Part shown: one piece after another, positions 43,282-53,565 of the stretch | How the letters are laid out: each line of letters opens with the position of its first letter | How positions within the stretch are numbered: the stretch's first letter is position 1 | NCBI GenBank assembly: GCA_019359835.1 | Contig: CM033322.1 | Span: forward strand, 28,346,468 to 28,410,467 | DNA: 64,000 nucleotides | Direction: 5' to 3' | Origin: Pharus latifolius | Lineage: Eukaryota; Streptophyta; Magnoliopsida; Poales; Poaceae | The notes under the pieces: generated by a model | Told to the model about the DNA's origin: nothing | What the model saw: the letters and a program-made list of their open reading frames with translations, nothing else | The model's database searches: none | Translations under genes and position numbers: made by a program

Positions 43282-45273
43282 GTGAACTACAAAACCGGTG
43301 GGAGGCATTGGGTGCTAGATAGCGGATGCTCCGAACACATGACCAGTAACAAGAAGTTGTTCACCTCACTCAAAGACAACTCAAGCTAGAACCAAAAGAT
43401 TACCTTTGGCGACAACCGTCAAGGAAATGTGGTAGGCTTGGGTGAAGATCTTCAAAAAGCCATGAAGAACATAACCATTGAAGACATCAAGCCAAGAGAA
43501 GAAGATCAAGAAGAAGATGTCAACATTGAGAATGTTGATCAAAACGCATCATCTTCACATGTTGATCCTCCAGAACAAGATCAAGATGAAGCAGTACAAG
43601 ATGAAGCACCAAGGCAGCATCAAACGATAACCAAGGATCACCCTCTAGACCAAATATTGGGTGACGTCAGTAAGCGTGTTCAAACTCGATCTCGTATTAC
43701 TGCATTTTGTGAACATCATTCTTTTGTATCTTCTTTAGAACCCAAACATGTTAATGAAGCTTTAAATGATCCTGATTGGGTAAATGCCATGCATGAGGAA
43801 CTAAATAACTTTTCTAGAAATAAAGTTTGGACTCTAGTTGAAAGACCCAAGGATCATAATGTAATTGGAACAAAATGAGTTTTCAGAAATAAGCAAGATG
43901 AAAATGGTGTTGTAATTAGGAACAAAACTCGTCTTGTTGCTTAAGGTTTCACTCAAGTCGAAGGCTTAGACTTTGGGGAAACTTTTGCACCTGTAGCAAG
44001 ACTTGAAGCTATTCGTATTCTTCTTGCTTATGCATCTTGTTTCAATATCAAACTTTTTCAAATGGATGTTAAAAGTGCTTTCTTAAATGGTGAAATTTCT
44101 GAACCTGTTTTTGTTGAACAACCTCCTGGCTTTGAAGATTCAAAATTTCCAAACCATGTTTTTAAATTGTCGAAAGCTCTCTATGGTCTCAAACAAGCTC
44201 CTCGAGCTTGGTATGAACGACTTAGAGACTTTCTTTTATCAAAAGGTTTTAAAATTGGGAAGGTTGATACAACTCTCTTTACAAAGAAAATTGAAAAAGA
44301 ATTGTTCATTTGTCAGATATATGTTGATGATATTATCTTTGGATTTACTAATGAACATTTCTGTCATGAGTTTGGAGAGATGATGTCTAGGGAGTTCGAG
44401 ATGTCCATGATTGGTGAGCTGAGCTTCTTCCTCGGTCTGCAAATCAAGCAACTCAAGAACGGTACGTTCGTGAGTCAAACAAAGTACGTGAAGGACCTGC
44501 TCAAGCGCTTTGGGATGGAAGACGCTAAGACAATCAAAACTCCCATGGCAACCAATGGACATCTGGACATGAACAAAAGCGGCAAATCGGTCGATTCTAC
44601 ACTTTATAGGTCTATGATTGGTAGTCTATTGTATCTTACTGCATCTAGGCCTGATATCATGTTTTGTGTGTGCTTATGTGCTAGATTCCAGTCTGATCCT
44701 AAGGAATGTCACTTAACTGCTCTTAAAAGAATCCTTAGGTATTTAAAATGCTATCCCAGTTTAGGACTTTGGTATCCTAAAGATGCAAATTTTGAATTAA
44801 TTGGGTATTCTGATTCTGATTATGCTGGGTGCAAGATTGATCGTAAAAGCACATCTGGTAGCTGTCAGCTGTTGGGGAGATCCTTAGTATCATGGTCATC
44901 TAGGAAACAAAATTCAATAGCTCTTTCCACAGCTGAAGCTGAATATGTGTCTGCAGGCAGTTGCTGTGCTCAATTATTGTGGATGAAGCAGATATTTTTG
45001 GATTATGGGATTATTTTTGATAAAGTGACACTATTGTGTGATAATGAAAGTGACATTAAAATTGCAAACAATCCTATTCAACATTCTAGAACTAAGCATT
45101 TTGAAATACGGCACCATTTTATTAGAGATCATGTAGCAAAAGGAGATATTGATGTGAATTATGTTAGAACTGATATGCAACTAGCTGATATTTTCACTAA
45201 ACCCTTAGATGAATCAAGATTTTGCTTTTTAAGGGGTGAACTGAACATTATTGATATATCAAATGCTAGTTGA
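43282..45273 (+). pseudogene. Sirevirus pol remnant: protease start, no integrase, reverse transcriptase and RNase H
   Basis: One frame spans the region with three nonsense codons (43387 TAG, 43876 TGA, 43942 TAA). It opens with the aspartic protease active-site pattern WVLDSGCSEHMT, then near 43440 jumps after VVGLG straight into the acidic linker (EEDQEEDV) that normally lies after integrase. Most of the protease and all of the integrase are therefore missing. The RT core is clear: FQMDVKSAFLNGEI, LYGLKQAPRAWY and the catalytic YVDD (about 44321). RNase H follows with GYSDSDYAG, then ALSTAEAEY, then the DNES and TKHFEIRHHF motifs. From 44062 to 45273 the frame is open for 403 codons. Confidence 0.9.
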
Positions 45274-45353
45274 TGTGCTAAATGTGTTGTTTGTATAAAA
45301 TAATATTATTTTATTCCCTCTCTGGTCTTAGACTGTTTCTGGTCGAAATTGAC

Positions 45354-45660
45354 CAAACTGACAGTCAGTTCATCAAACTGACAGTCAGTTTAGTGCTTAG
45401 GAGCCTGGTCTTAGTCTCTGGTCGAAGTCATTGTCCTAACTGACAGTCTCACAAACTGACAGTCAGTTACGTGCAATTGATTTTGGTTGTAGCTCCTGGT
45501 CGAGTTCGAGTCTCAAACTGACTGTCAGTCTCATACACTGACTGTCAGTTTCAAAACTCAGTTCTGTGAACTGACTGTCAGTGTGGTACACTGATTGTCA
45601 GTTCCATGTTTGAGTTTGGAATTGACTGTCAGTTTATCAAACTGACTGTCAGTTTGGGTT
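45354..45660. repeat. Third array of ACTGAC(T/A)GTCAGT palindromes, between pol and env-like ORF
   Basis: About ten copies or near copies occur between the RNase H stop and the env-like leader, again in pairs (for example near 45358/45377, 45514/45537, 45568/45590, 45624/45642), some carrying one substitution. This is outside the LTR and upstream of the env-like gene, so it looks like a duplicated U3 module that might drive or regulate that gene. No TATA box as clear as the LTR's was found between the array and the ATG at 46050. Confidence 0.85.
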
Positions 45661-46049
45661 TCCAGAACCCTTAAAACCCTCGATCGGTTTTCTTGCCCCT
45701 TCATCTTTTCTCGCCGCCGTTACCTCTTGTGCCCTCTCGCCGTCGCCTTTTTGAGCCACCACTCATCGTCGGTGACCTCTTCACCGCCGACGAGCCGCGC
45801 CGCCGCATCTTGCCGTTCCTCACCATCGTGCGCCGCCGCTTTCTTTGCTCGGTTCGACCACACCGGCCGCCGTTCCTCTGTTCCCCGGTTTTGCTCCTCG
45901 GCACCACACCCCTTCGTCGTGTGCAGTGATCGTGGATCTCCTCGTCATGCTGAGCTTCGTCCCTGTGGTCGTTTTGGCCGTCTTCTTCATCGGCCTCCTC
46001 AGTTCAGGTCTCTGTTTTTCTCTTCTCCGTTTTCAGTCTTTTCTTTGTC

Positions 46050-47462
46050 ATGTCTGATCAGCCGGGACCTTCTCGTCGTGTTGCCCGACGGAAGAACGCG
46101 GCCAATAGCCAGCGTTCATCGGGTCAACCGACTGAGACCCGTCCCTTGCCTCCACCTGAGCGCGTGCCCATGGACTATTCCCGGTGGCACGCAAGCCGGC
46201 TTCGCTCACTTCGCTCAGTGAACCCTTATCTCTCGCCTCGTCCCACTGGTCGCGACGCGTGCGACGTCCTCACCTGTTTCACAAACCTCCACCTAGACCT
46301 GTTCACCAGCGTGTATAGCCGCGCACCCATCTTCGCACACCGCTCTCTGTCGTGGGGGACGATCGCCTCTCGCATAGGCATCGCCACCCTCGCAGATCTG
46401 TTCGGCTCTGTAGGGATCCGCGACCTAGTCGCCGATTCCTCTCTGCACTGGGCTGAGGGGCCCATCCACCAGTTTTATTCTACCGTCTTCATCTCCCCTC
46501 AGCGCGACTTCATGACCTTCATGACGGGCCTCCAGGTCTACACCATCACGAAAGAGCAACTGGAGTCCGCGCTTGGACTGGTGCGCCCTCCTTCTGGCCG
46601 CCAGCTCCATACCCTTCCAGACCTCGAGCGTCGGGAGATGGCCATGCTCTATTCTGGCCCCTTCCAGCTCCGTCACATCGCTGACTTGCGCCGTGACGTT
46701 GATCTGGCCCTACGGATCCTCCGGCTCACTTTAGTCCCTATGACCGGAGATAGGGCCAGAGTCACCTATCTTGGGCTCCACGTCCTGATTTCTATCTTCC
46801 AGGAGGAGCCCTTCGACGTCGCTGATCTCATCATTAGTGAGATTCAGCACGTTCTTCTTTCTCCGCGCTGTCAGCTGATATACGCTCCGTATATCATGGC
46901 GGTGCTTCTTCACATCCAGGTTGTGGATTCTGAGCTGCCACGGCCCCATGTTCTGCTTCTCTTCTATCCTCCGGGCCAAGCTGATCGCAGGCTCGGTGCT
47001 CGCCCTGCTGCAGCTGTGGACCCTGGTTCTCCCGCATCAGATGATGATGCTGCGGAGGAGTCAGAGGATGAGGCTCCTGCTCAGGAGACTTCTCCAGCTC
47101 CAGCTGCGGGGACAGGCACCGGATCGGCATCTCCCTCTCAGCTTGATCAGGTGATCCAGGTACAGCAGCAGATCCTCAGCACCCAGGCGGAGCATCATCA
47201 GATGTTGCTTCGGTTGATTGCTCAGCAGGAGGAGATACTGCGTCGCCTGCCTGCTCCCGGATCTTCGGTCCCTCGCAAGAGGGCCCGCCAGGCTTTGTCT
47301 TCTCCGAGCACTGCTTCAGGACCTGCTGATCCAGCTCCTGCAGTACCTGCCTCGTATCCAGCTGCTACTCCTCCGGCTTCTCCAGCCGTCGATCCGACTG
47401 CATCTCCAGCAGGCTCCGAAGATACAGCTGTTTTAGGAAGTTCTTCAGATGATGAGTTTTAG
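46050..47462 (+). CDS. Sirevirus env-like ORF (470 codons), intact
   Basis: The position between RNase H and the 3' LTR, in the pol orientation, is that of the env-like gene found in many Sireviruses. Its function is unknown. The ORF is uninterrupted. The N-terminal 45 residues are basic and Pro-rich. Residues about 50-310 form a globular-looking domain with many Arg, Leu and Phe residues. A Pro/Ala/Ser/Glu-rich acidic stretch follows (about 315-365), then a Gln/Leu-rich predicted coiled coil (LDQVIQVQQQILSTQ onward, about 370-410) and a low-complexity Pro/Ala/Ser tail. I see no convincing signal peptide or membrane span, so a true envelope role is not supported. Codon use is more GC-rich than gag and pol. 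The ATG chosen is the first long in-frame one. Confidence 0.75.
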   Translation: MSDQPGPSRRVARRKNAANSQRSSGQPTETRPLPPPERVPMDYSRWHASRLRSLRSVNPYLSPRPTGRDACDVLTCFTNLHLDLFTSVYSRAPIFAHRSLSWGTIASRIGIATLADLFGSVGIRDLVADSSLHWAEGPIHQFYSTVFISPQRDFMTFMTGLQVYTITKEQLESALGLVRPPSGRQLHTLPDLERREMAMLYSGPFQLRHIADLRRDVDLALRILRLTLVPMTGDRARVTYLGLHVLISIFQEEPFDVADLIISEIQHVLLSPRCQLIYAPYIMAVLLHIQVVDSELPRPHVLLLFYPPGQADRRLGARPAAAVDPGSPASDDDAAEESEDEAPAQETSPAPAAGTGTGSASPSQLDQVIQVQQQILSTQAEHHQMLLRLIAQQEEILRRLPAPGSSVPRKRARQALSSPSTASGPADPAPAVPASYPAATPPASPAVDPTASPAGSEDTAVLGSSSDDEF

Positions 47463-47504
47463 GCTCTGATTTGTATTTTTGCCTCCCTTTTTGTGCTTGA
47501 TGCC

Positions 47505-47893
47505 AAAGGGGGAGAAGTGTTTTGGATTTTATAGTATTTTGGAGATATTGGTTCATATGTCTTTAGTTTTTATTCTATGGATGTCACTTGCAGTTATGTC
47601 ATGGATGATTGGATATGGGTTTATTTGGTTTATGATATCTGTGTAGCTCTGATATCTTGATATATATATATATGACATCTTGGTTTTGAGACTTGTATGC
47701 TTGTATGCTCTGATACTTATTTACATGACTTGGTGACTTATGCATATCTGTGAATGCTTGTATGTATGAGATGCTCTGATGTATATGTGTTGGTTTATGC
47801 TCTGATATGATGAGATGCATATACTCAGGGGGAGTTATTTCGTTTATTTTATTATTGAACACTTGTTGTCATCAATCATCAAAAAGGGGGAGA
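47505..47893 (+). other. Three polypurine tracts before the 3' LTR
   Basis: AAAGGGGGAGA at 47505, AGGGGGAG at 47827 and AAAAAGGGGGAGA at 47881-47893, the last two bases from the 3' LTR. The last is the functional plus-strand primer by position. Extra upstream copies of the polypurine tract are a reported feature of Sireviruses. The AT-rich sequence between contains GCTCTGATATG-type short repeats (TGTATGCTCTGATA near 47702, GATGCTCTGATG near 47770). Confidence 0.8.
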
Positions 47894-47894
47894 T

Positions 47895-49447
47895 TGTTGC
47901 ATCTAGGCCTTCATGCCTAACCCTAATTTTGATGATTAATGAAAACAGAGTGTTTAGGACTAACTGTGCTTTTTGAGATTGATTAATACAGGGTTCCGTT
48001 GGGAAGATTGTCGAGATGAACAAAACGAACCCAACGCAAAAGACGTAAAAGCACAAGTCGCAAAAATGAAGACAAGACGCAAAACGTGAAGCTTTAAAAG
48101 ACCTAAGGTAACCTGTATTTCATTTTCTACCGATCTCGGTGTTTGGAGTTGATCGGTTAGGAAAATTGTTTTTAGTTTTAACCGTACTATAAAGAGGGGT
48201 GACGAAAGTCCCCTTTTTATCTCCAACATAAACCGAGAAACTTAGGTCATTGCATTGCATCTTTTTGGTTGGATTTGGTTTGAACTTAATTTGAAAAATC
48301 TGGTTTTTCAGTTCAGTTTTTGACAGCAGAAGAGTTTTTCGATTTTCTAGAAAGATCTAGGCAGATCTGGTTTTGCTTCTGTTGACAAAAATATATCCCT
48401 TGAAATTATCTTTCAAACGAGCTATTAAACACCTCTTTTGGATTTCTGGATTTAAAGTTATCTCTGTTTTTGTTCGGGCTGACTGTCAGTTTGCTAAACT
48501 GACTGTCAGTTTGAATGTCAGTTCGTGTTAACTGACAATTGTCCAGAGAGGGTGTATTTTGGGCTCAAAATTACTGTCAGTTTGTCCATACTGACTGTCA
48601 GTTGGGGTTTCGACCATAGTGCTTTTAACTGAGTTTTTATTTGTTTTTGGTCGAGTTTGTGGTCGAACTGACTGTCAGTTTGCATAACTGACTGTCAGTT
48701 GTGGGTTTCAAGTTTTCTTAAACGACCACAAACGGCTAGCTATTTTTTATCCGTAAATTTTGTTGGCCGTTGTGCACTAAACTGACTGTCAGTTAGGCAA
48801 ACTGACTGTCAGTTTGAGTTGCTGATTTTCAGCCCTAGCTCTAACGATTCATTTGATTCTTGAGGCTATAAAAAGGGCTTTGGGCATGAGTTTTACACAA
48901 CAAGTAGTAGCATTTCTTATACACTCTTGAGTTTTAGTTTTCTACTTAAAATCTTGATCTTTTGATCAAGTCGAGTGTTTTCCGATCCACCGAGCACTTC
49001 AGTTCATTTGCATTTGCATTCACTTAGTTTCTCGGTGCGTGTTTGGAGGTCAAGAGAAGACCTCGCTGCCTGTTACTCTTGGTGAGCGCCCTCACTTAGA
49101 TGGTTCGGAGGCGTGGCCGTTGACCTCTCCAGAACGGAGATTGTCGGAGAGGCTCGGCAAGTTTGTACAAGGCATTGGTGCTCGCCTTTCCGGAGTAGAC
49201 AAGGAGCAACCGTTAGTAGATAATACTCTTTGTGAGTATTGAGGCAAAACTCAAGTGACTTGAGTGCTTCAAAGAGGACTAGTGGAGACTGGGCGAGTCT
49301 CCGATACCTCGGTAAAAACTGCGGTGTTCGTTCTCTTCCTCTCTTGCTTATATTATTTATTCTTGATTTGCAATTATTTGCTTTAAGTTTTGAGTTTTTA
49401 AAAGCCTCCTATTCACCCCCCCTCTAGTCGGCATCCTTGATCCAACA
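47895..49447 (+). repeat. 3' LTR of the Sirevirus (1553 bp)
   Basis: Colinear with the 5' LTR with about 35 substitutions and three indels. It has seven full palindromes because one near 48565 was trimmed, and its TATA box is at 48867. It ends GATCCAACA, followed by the GAAGC duplication. Confidence 0.93.
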
Positions 49448-49781
49448 GAAGCCACAGAGCGTCTAGCGCTGTGGCGGTGGAGGAAAAGGTGCACGAAGAG
49501 GAGCCCGAAGGTGTTGTTTTGGCTGAGACATGTGATGAACCCAAGGAGGACAGCTTCAGGAGAACACAATTGGGGATTTGGTGCTCTCAAGGCTATTAGA
49601 AGCAGTTTGATAGATCCACAATGACACCTTGGTGATTGGAACAGTGGAGATCCATGAAATGGGAATTGGTTTCATGTTTTTTGTCACAATGCGGCAGCAA
49701 GTGATGGGTACTTGCATGTACAAGAATTAAGCATCACAAGAAGGAGGTGTGAAGAGGAGAGGGTGTTGCATAGTGATTGCT

Positions 49782-51882
49782 ATGGCGGAGAAGGGGATTG
49801 AGCAGGAGGCTATGCAAAAATTGCTAGCAAAACTTGATACGAAAGATGTAGCCACATTATTGAGTATGGTGAAACAAGGAGGATCATCATGTTCGTCAGT
49901 ATCATCTCAGTCCTCCTAAATCGAAAAATCGCCAAAAGTAAAGCTTCTGTCGGTTGAATTGAAGCTTAATGGGCCGAACACCTACTTGAGTTGGTCTCAA
50001 CGTATTTGAGGGGCCCTAGGACCAAGTGGTCTTGAGGGGTACTTGACATGGGATGTGAAGGAGCCTGATGATCCACTATCTTATGAGGGGCAAGTGTGGA
50101 AGAGTCAACACATGGCAGTGTACACTTGGCTTCTCAACTCGATGGTTCCCAAGTTTGTTGCAATGGTTGATGGGGTCCAGAGAGTGAATGGGATGTGGAG
50201 TAGGCTCCAGAAGATGTATGCAGGGGAAGGAAACAAAATGAGAGTGTTCCAGATTATGAAGGAAGTCAATGCTATATCTCAAGGGGAGTAGTTGGTCCAG
50301 GAATATGCTACTGAGCTCCAGTGTTTTTGGGCGGGATCTTGATGAGTTTTGTCCCTTGGCATCATGTAGTGACTTTCAGTGTGAGCGAGGGAAGTTTTTC
50401 AAACAGATGAGGACCATGCAGTTTCTAGAGCACCTTAATCCTGTGTTTGATCAACGAAGAGCACATCTACTTGCCTCAAAGAAGCTCCCTTCTCTTAATG
50501 AGGCAATTGCTGCTATGATGGAAGAGGAGAGTAGCATGAAACTGTTGACGGACACCACTAGACTTCCTGATGTGACGCGGGCGGTCCGATCTTTCGATGA
50601 GAACAGCAACTATCGATTGGTGAAGACGACTCTCACGATCTGGCTACCAACCGTACACAACTGATACGCCCTGGCAATCACTGAACCAACTTCGAATTGT
50701 TATCGACCGAACTAGAAGCACGATCGACCTGATCACGAAGATCTATCCTTGCAAGCAATCGAAGAACAAGATAAACAAGAAATCTGAAATTGCAAATATA
50801 GGTTGAATCACGATGAAGAGTTGGGGTTCCGAATACAGATATTGATGTTGATCTAGCCGGCCAAGAAGAATATCTCAATAGCTTCACGAAGGAAAGACTA
50901 CGACTAAACAAAACCCGCAGAACCCTAATGATTCGACCAGATTATATAGAGGAGGTAAAAGAGGTCGGTGGCCAGGTAAGGAAATCTGAAACCGACATGG
51001 ATTCTTTCCCTACTCGGACTCTAACTTGATACATGGGCCTTGACCCAACCAAAAAGGTGATGCAGCACCGACTAGGCCCAATTAAAATCGGGTCAAAACT
51101 TGTTTTGTCAATTGCCGATAATCCAGAAGGAATTTGGATATGGGGCTAGATCCATTGGAAAGATCTCGTCGTGGGCTTCTCCGTGGACTATAAGAACGTC
51201 CAAATCGTACTTCGTATGAGGGAGTTATGGTCGTTTGAAGGCAGGCTGCTCCTGGATGGCCGAACCGGACTCCAACTCGAATCCATCCCAGACTCCAACT
51301 CAACTTAGGCTCCTTGCTGGTCCTTGCGTCCTTGCTGGTCCTCTCCATGGTTCCTAAGCACAATATTATCACTATTAGGTAGTAAACCATTCTCAAAACC
51401 ATATATATATAAACTTAGGAACGAGTTCACCTGGCAATACAACAATCGGACTCTGCTGCGCGTTATTGGTCCTTGTGTAACAAGCGGAGGATTATGGTTG
51501 GTGCGTGTATCCGAAGAAGTGATGTCCTCATCACTTCCAGGGAAGCAATCTGCTCTGGCAGCATCGAAATCTGAACCCCTCTGGGAGTTGTGGTGAGACC
51601 CGTGCTTGCTACAACTGCGGGGTGACTGGGCACTTGATCAAGGATTGCCCGAAGCCTCTAAGAGAGAGAGTCTGGTGGCCGTGGACAACCTAGTAGTCGA
51701 GGCAGAGGTCGTGGTGGACGTAGAGGAGGCAGGAGTGCCAGAGCTGGCTCTTCGAGAGGATACAGAGCCAACCTGACTGTGGCCGAGGAGGACTCCACCT
51801 TCACAGGGGAGGTGACTTCTCAGGATCAAGAGCTCCTAGAGGTTTGGAGGAGGATGAAGCTTGATGAAGGAAAGACTGCATG
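49782..51882 (+). pseudogene. Gag of the older Copia element, broken
   Basis: Starting at ATG 49782 the frame reads a Copia gag pattern. It includes LSVELKLNGPNTYLSWSQR, then WDVKEPDDP and a WSRLQKMYAG region, with in-frame stops at about 49917, 50007 and 50289, and at least one frameshift. A helical segment with QFLEHLNPVFDQRRAHLL continues to about 50560. The frame is then separated by roughly 0.8-1 kb of unrelated sequence, and gag resumes near 51500. The nucleocapsid zinc knuckle CYNCGVTGHLIKDC lies at about 51609-51650, followed by an Arg/Gly-rich stretch. It could not make a functional protein. Confidence 0.8.
50663..51438. other. Unidentified insertion in the older Copia gag
   Basis: Between the two recognisable gag parts lies sequence with no gag similarity. 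A candidate 5-bp duplication ACAAC brackets 50663-51438, and the segment starts TGATACGCCCTGG, but it does not end in CA, and CTGGCAAT recurs at both ends, so the boundaries are uncertain. GATCTGGCTACCAA just upstream vaguely resembles a reversed methionine primer-binding site, which would suggest a reversed LTR fragment. No class can be assigned. Confidence 0.35.
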
Positions 51883-51978
51883 AGGCAGTACATATTCCTC
51901 ATCTAGGAGTAATATCACCACTTATGCCCGCACGGGCACAGGTATTCATGCATTTGCATCCACAGCCACTACAAAACC

Positions 51979-53241
51979 ACTAGATTGGATCATAGACTCT
52001 GGAGCCTCTCAGCATGTCACAGGAGCGCATCATGAGTTTTGCACTTACACCCACTACCCAATGCCAGAAAACATTCATATTGCAGATGGCACATCCCAGC
52101 CTGTAGTGGGTAAGGGTGTTGTCAAATGCACCCCTTCTATGACAAATGTGTTACATACTCCATCCTTTCCTATTAATCTGTTATCTGTCAGTGCATCGAT
52201 CATTCAACAAAAATATTTTGTTTTGCTTGATATTCCTAAGGCTGTCTTCGTGGAGAGAGGACGGGGAAGAGGCTTGGGACTGGCACATGGAGTGATGGCC
52301 TGTGGTACTTGGACAGGGAAGGACTGGACACAACGCTTATATTTGTGGCTGAAGGACTGAAAGAAGGTTATTTAGCTGGAAGCGTGGAGGCAGATATTTT
52401 GTTATATCATTAGCATATGGGAGACTCTTCATTTTCCTTGCTGAGTCAGTTGTATCCATCTTTGTATGAGAAAGCTGTTAAGCGAAAACTTGTGTGTGAG
52501 GCTTGTGAGTTAGGCAAGAAAACTAGAAGCTCGTATGTGAGTTCTGGATTTAGGAGTGCTAGTGTTTTTGAGATGATACACTCTGATGTATGGGGGCCTT
52601 GTTCCACAACTTCTTGTGATGGTTATAGGTGGTTTGTCACTTTTATTGACTGTCATTCTCGCATCACCTGGTTGTACTTAATGAAATCTAAGAGTGATGT
52701 GCTTACCTGTTTTAAAGAATTTCACAAGGCTGTTCAAAACAAATATGGGGCTACTGTGAAGTCATTACGATCAGATAATGGGACATAATACATGAATAGG
52801 GCATTCCGGGAGTATTTGTCAGCCAATGGGATACATCATCAAACTATCTGTTCTTACACCCTGGCTCAGAATGGTGTTGCTGAAAGGAAAAATCGACACT
52901 TGCTTGAGGTAGCTCGGTGTTTGATGATATCCATGAATGTTCCAAAGTACTTGTGGGGGCATGCTGTTTTGACAGCGGCGTACTTGATAAACCGAATGCC
53001 TACACGGATACTGAAGGGAAAGACACCTTATGAGATGCTACATGGCAAAAATAATTATATTGTTCCCTTGAGGGTCTTCGATTGTGTGTGCTTTGTGAAG
53101 GACAATAGGCCTCAAGTAGGGAAGCTTGACCCTAAAGCGGTCAAATGCATCTTTGTCGGCTATTCTCCCACTCAGAAGGGCTGTGCTTGCTGGAGCCTAG
53201 TGGAAAAAAGACTGTTTGTGAGCATGGATGTCAGCTTCTGA
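51979..53241 (+). pseudogene. Protease and integrase of the older Copia element, broken
   Basis: The protease core WIIDSGASQHVTG begins at about 51985 and is followed by the beta-rich part ending NLLSVS. After a frameshift near 52245 the integrase begins, with only the CEACELGK half of the HHCC zinc finger clear (about 52498). The catalytic core follows: SDVWGP (first Asp), LRSDNGT (second Asp, about 52768), a stop at 52786, then the catalytic Glu region GVAERKNRHLLEVAR. The C-terminal GKLDPKAVKCIFVGY motif leads to a stop at 53239. The order matches Copia. Stops and shifts make it non-functional. Confidence 0.85.
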
Positions 53242-53565
53242 GAGAAACTCCCATATTACTCGTTGAGTGTTGACTCGCCTTTTAATGATTCTCTTATCGT
53301 AGAGGGTGCTAAGAGAGAGGGGGAGAGATAGTCCACAGGTGAGAGTGGGATGACACACGAGCGAGTCATCGTGGGATCCATTCTTTGCCCAGTGTTGGAG
53401 TCTGAAAGGGAGCTTGAAGAGCTGGATGTTGATGAACCTGAGGACTTGCATGAGTGGCATAGTGAATCTACACCTCTTGTGGTGGAGAGTGTTGTTGACA
53501 GTGGGGGACGGGCCCAGGGGGAGTTGTGAGTTTACACACGGAGGCGGAAGGAACAGGAAGGGACA

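Larger units (their letters stand above)
39865..49447 (+). mobile_element. Sirevirus-type Copia retrotransposon (9583 bp), nested, with integrase deletion
   Basis: Two LTRs (39865-41433 and 47895-49447) start TGTTGCATCTAGG and end GATCCAACA. They are flanked by a perfect GAAGC duplication (39860-39864 and 49448-49452). The order is PBS, gag, protease fragment, reverse transcriptase/RNase H, a palindrome array, a long env-like ORF and several polypurine tracts, which is the layout of Sireviruses. By eye the LTRs differ by about 35 substitutions (mostly transitions) and three small indels over about 1550 bp, about 2.2 percent. That suggests insertion of the order of 0.9 million years ago at the usual grass rate of 1.3e-8 per site per year. 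It is defective: most of the protease, all of the integrase and several sense codons are lost. Confidence 0.93.

Noticed and set aside
43429..43878. 149-codon ORF as a separate gene
   Set aside because: It is in frame with the protease fragment upstream and the reverse transcriptase downstream, separated only by nonsense codons, so it is part of pol.
45693..46221. Several ORFs just upstream of the env-like gene
   Set aside because: They are alternative-frame readings of the GC-rich leader; the 470-codon frame from 46050 is the one with a coherent domain layout.
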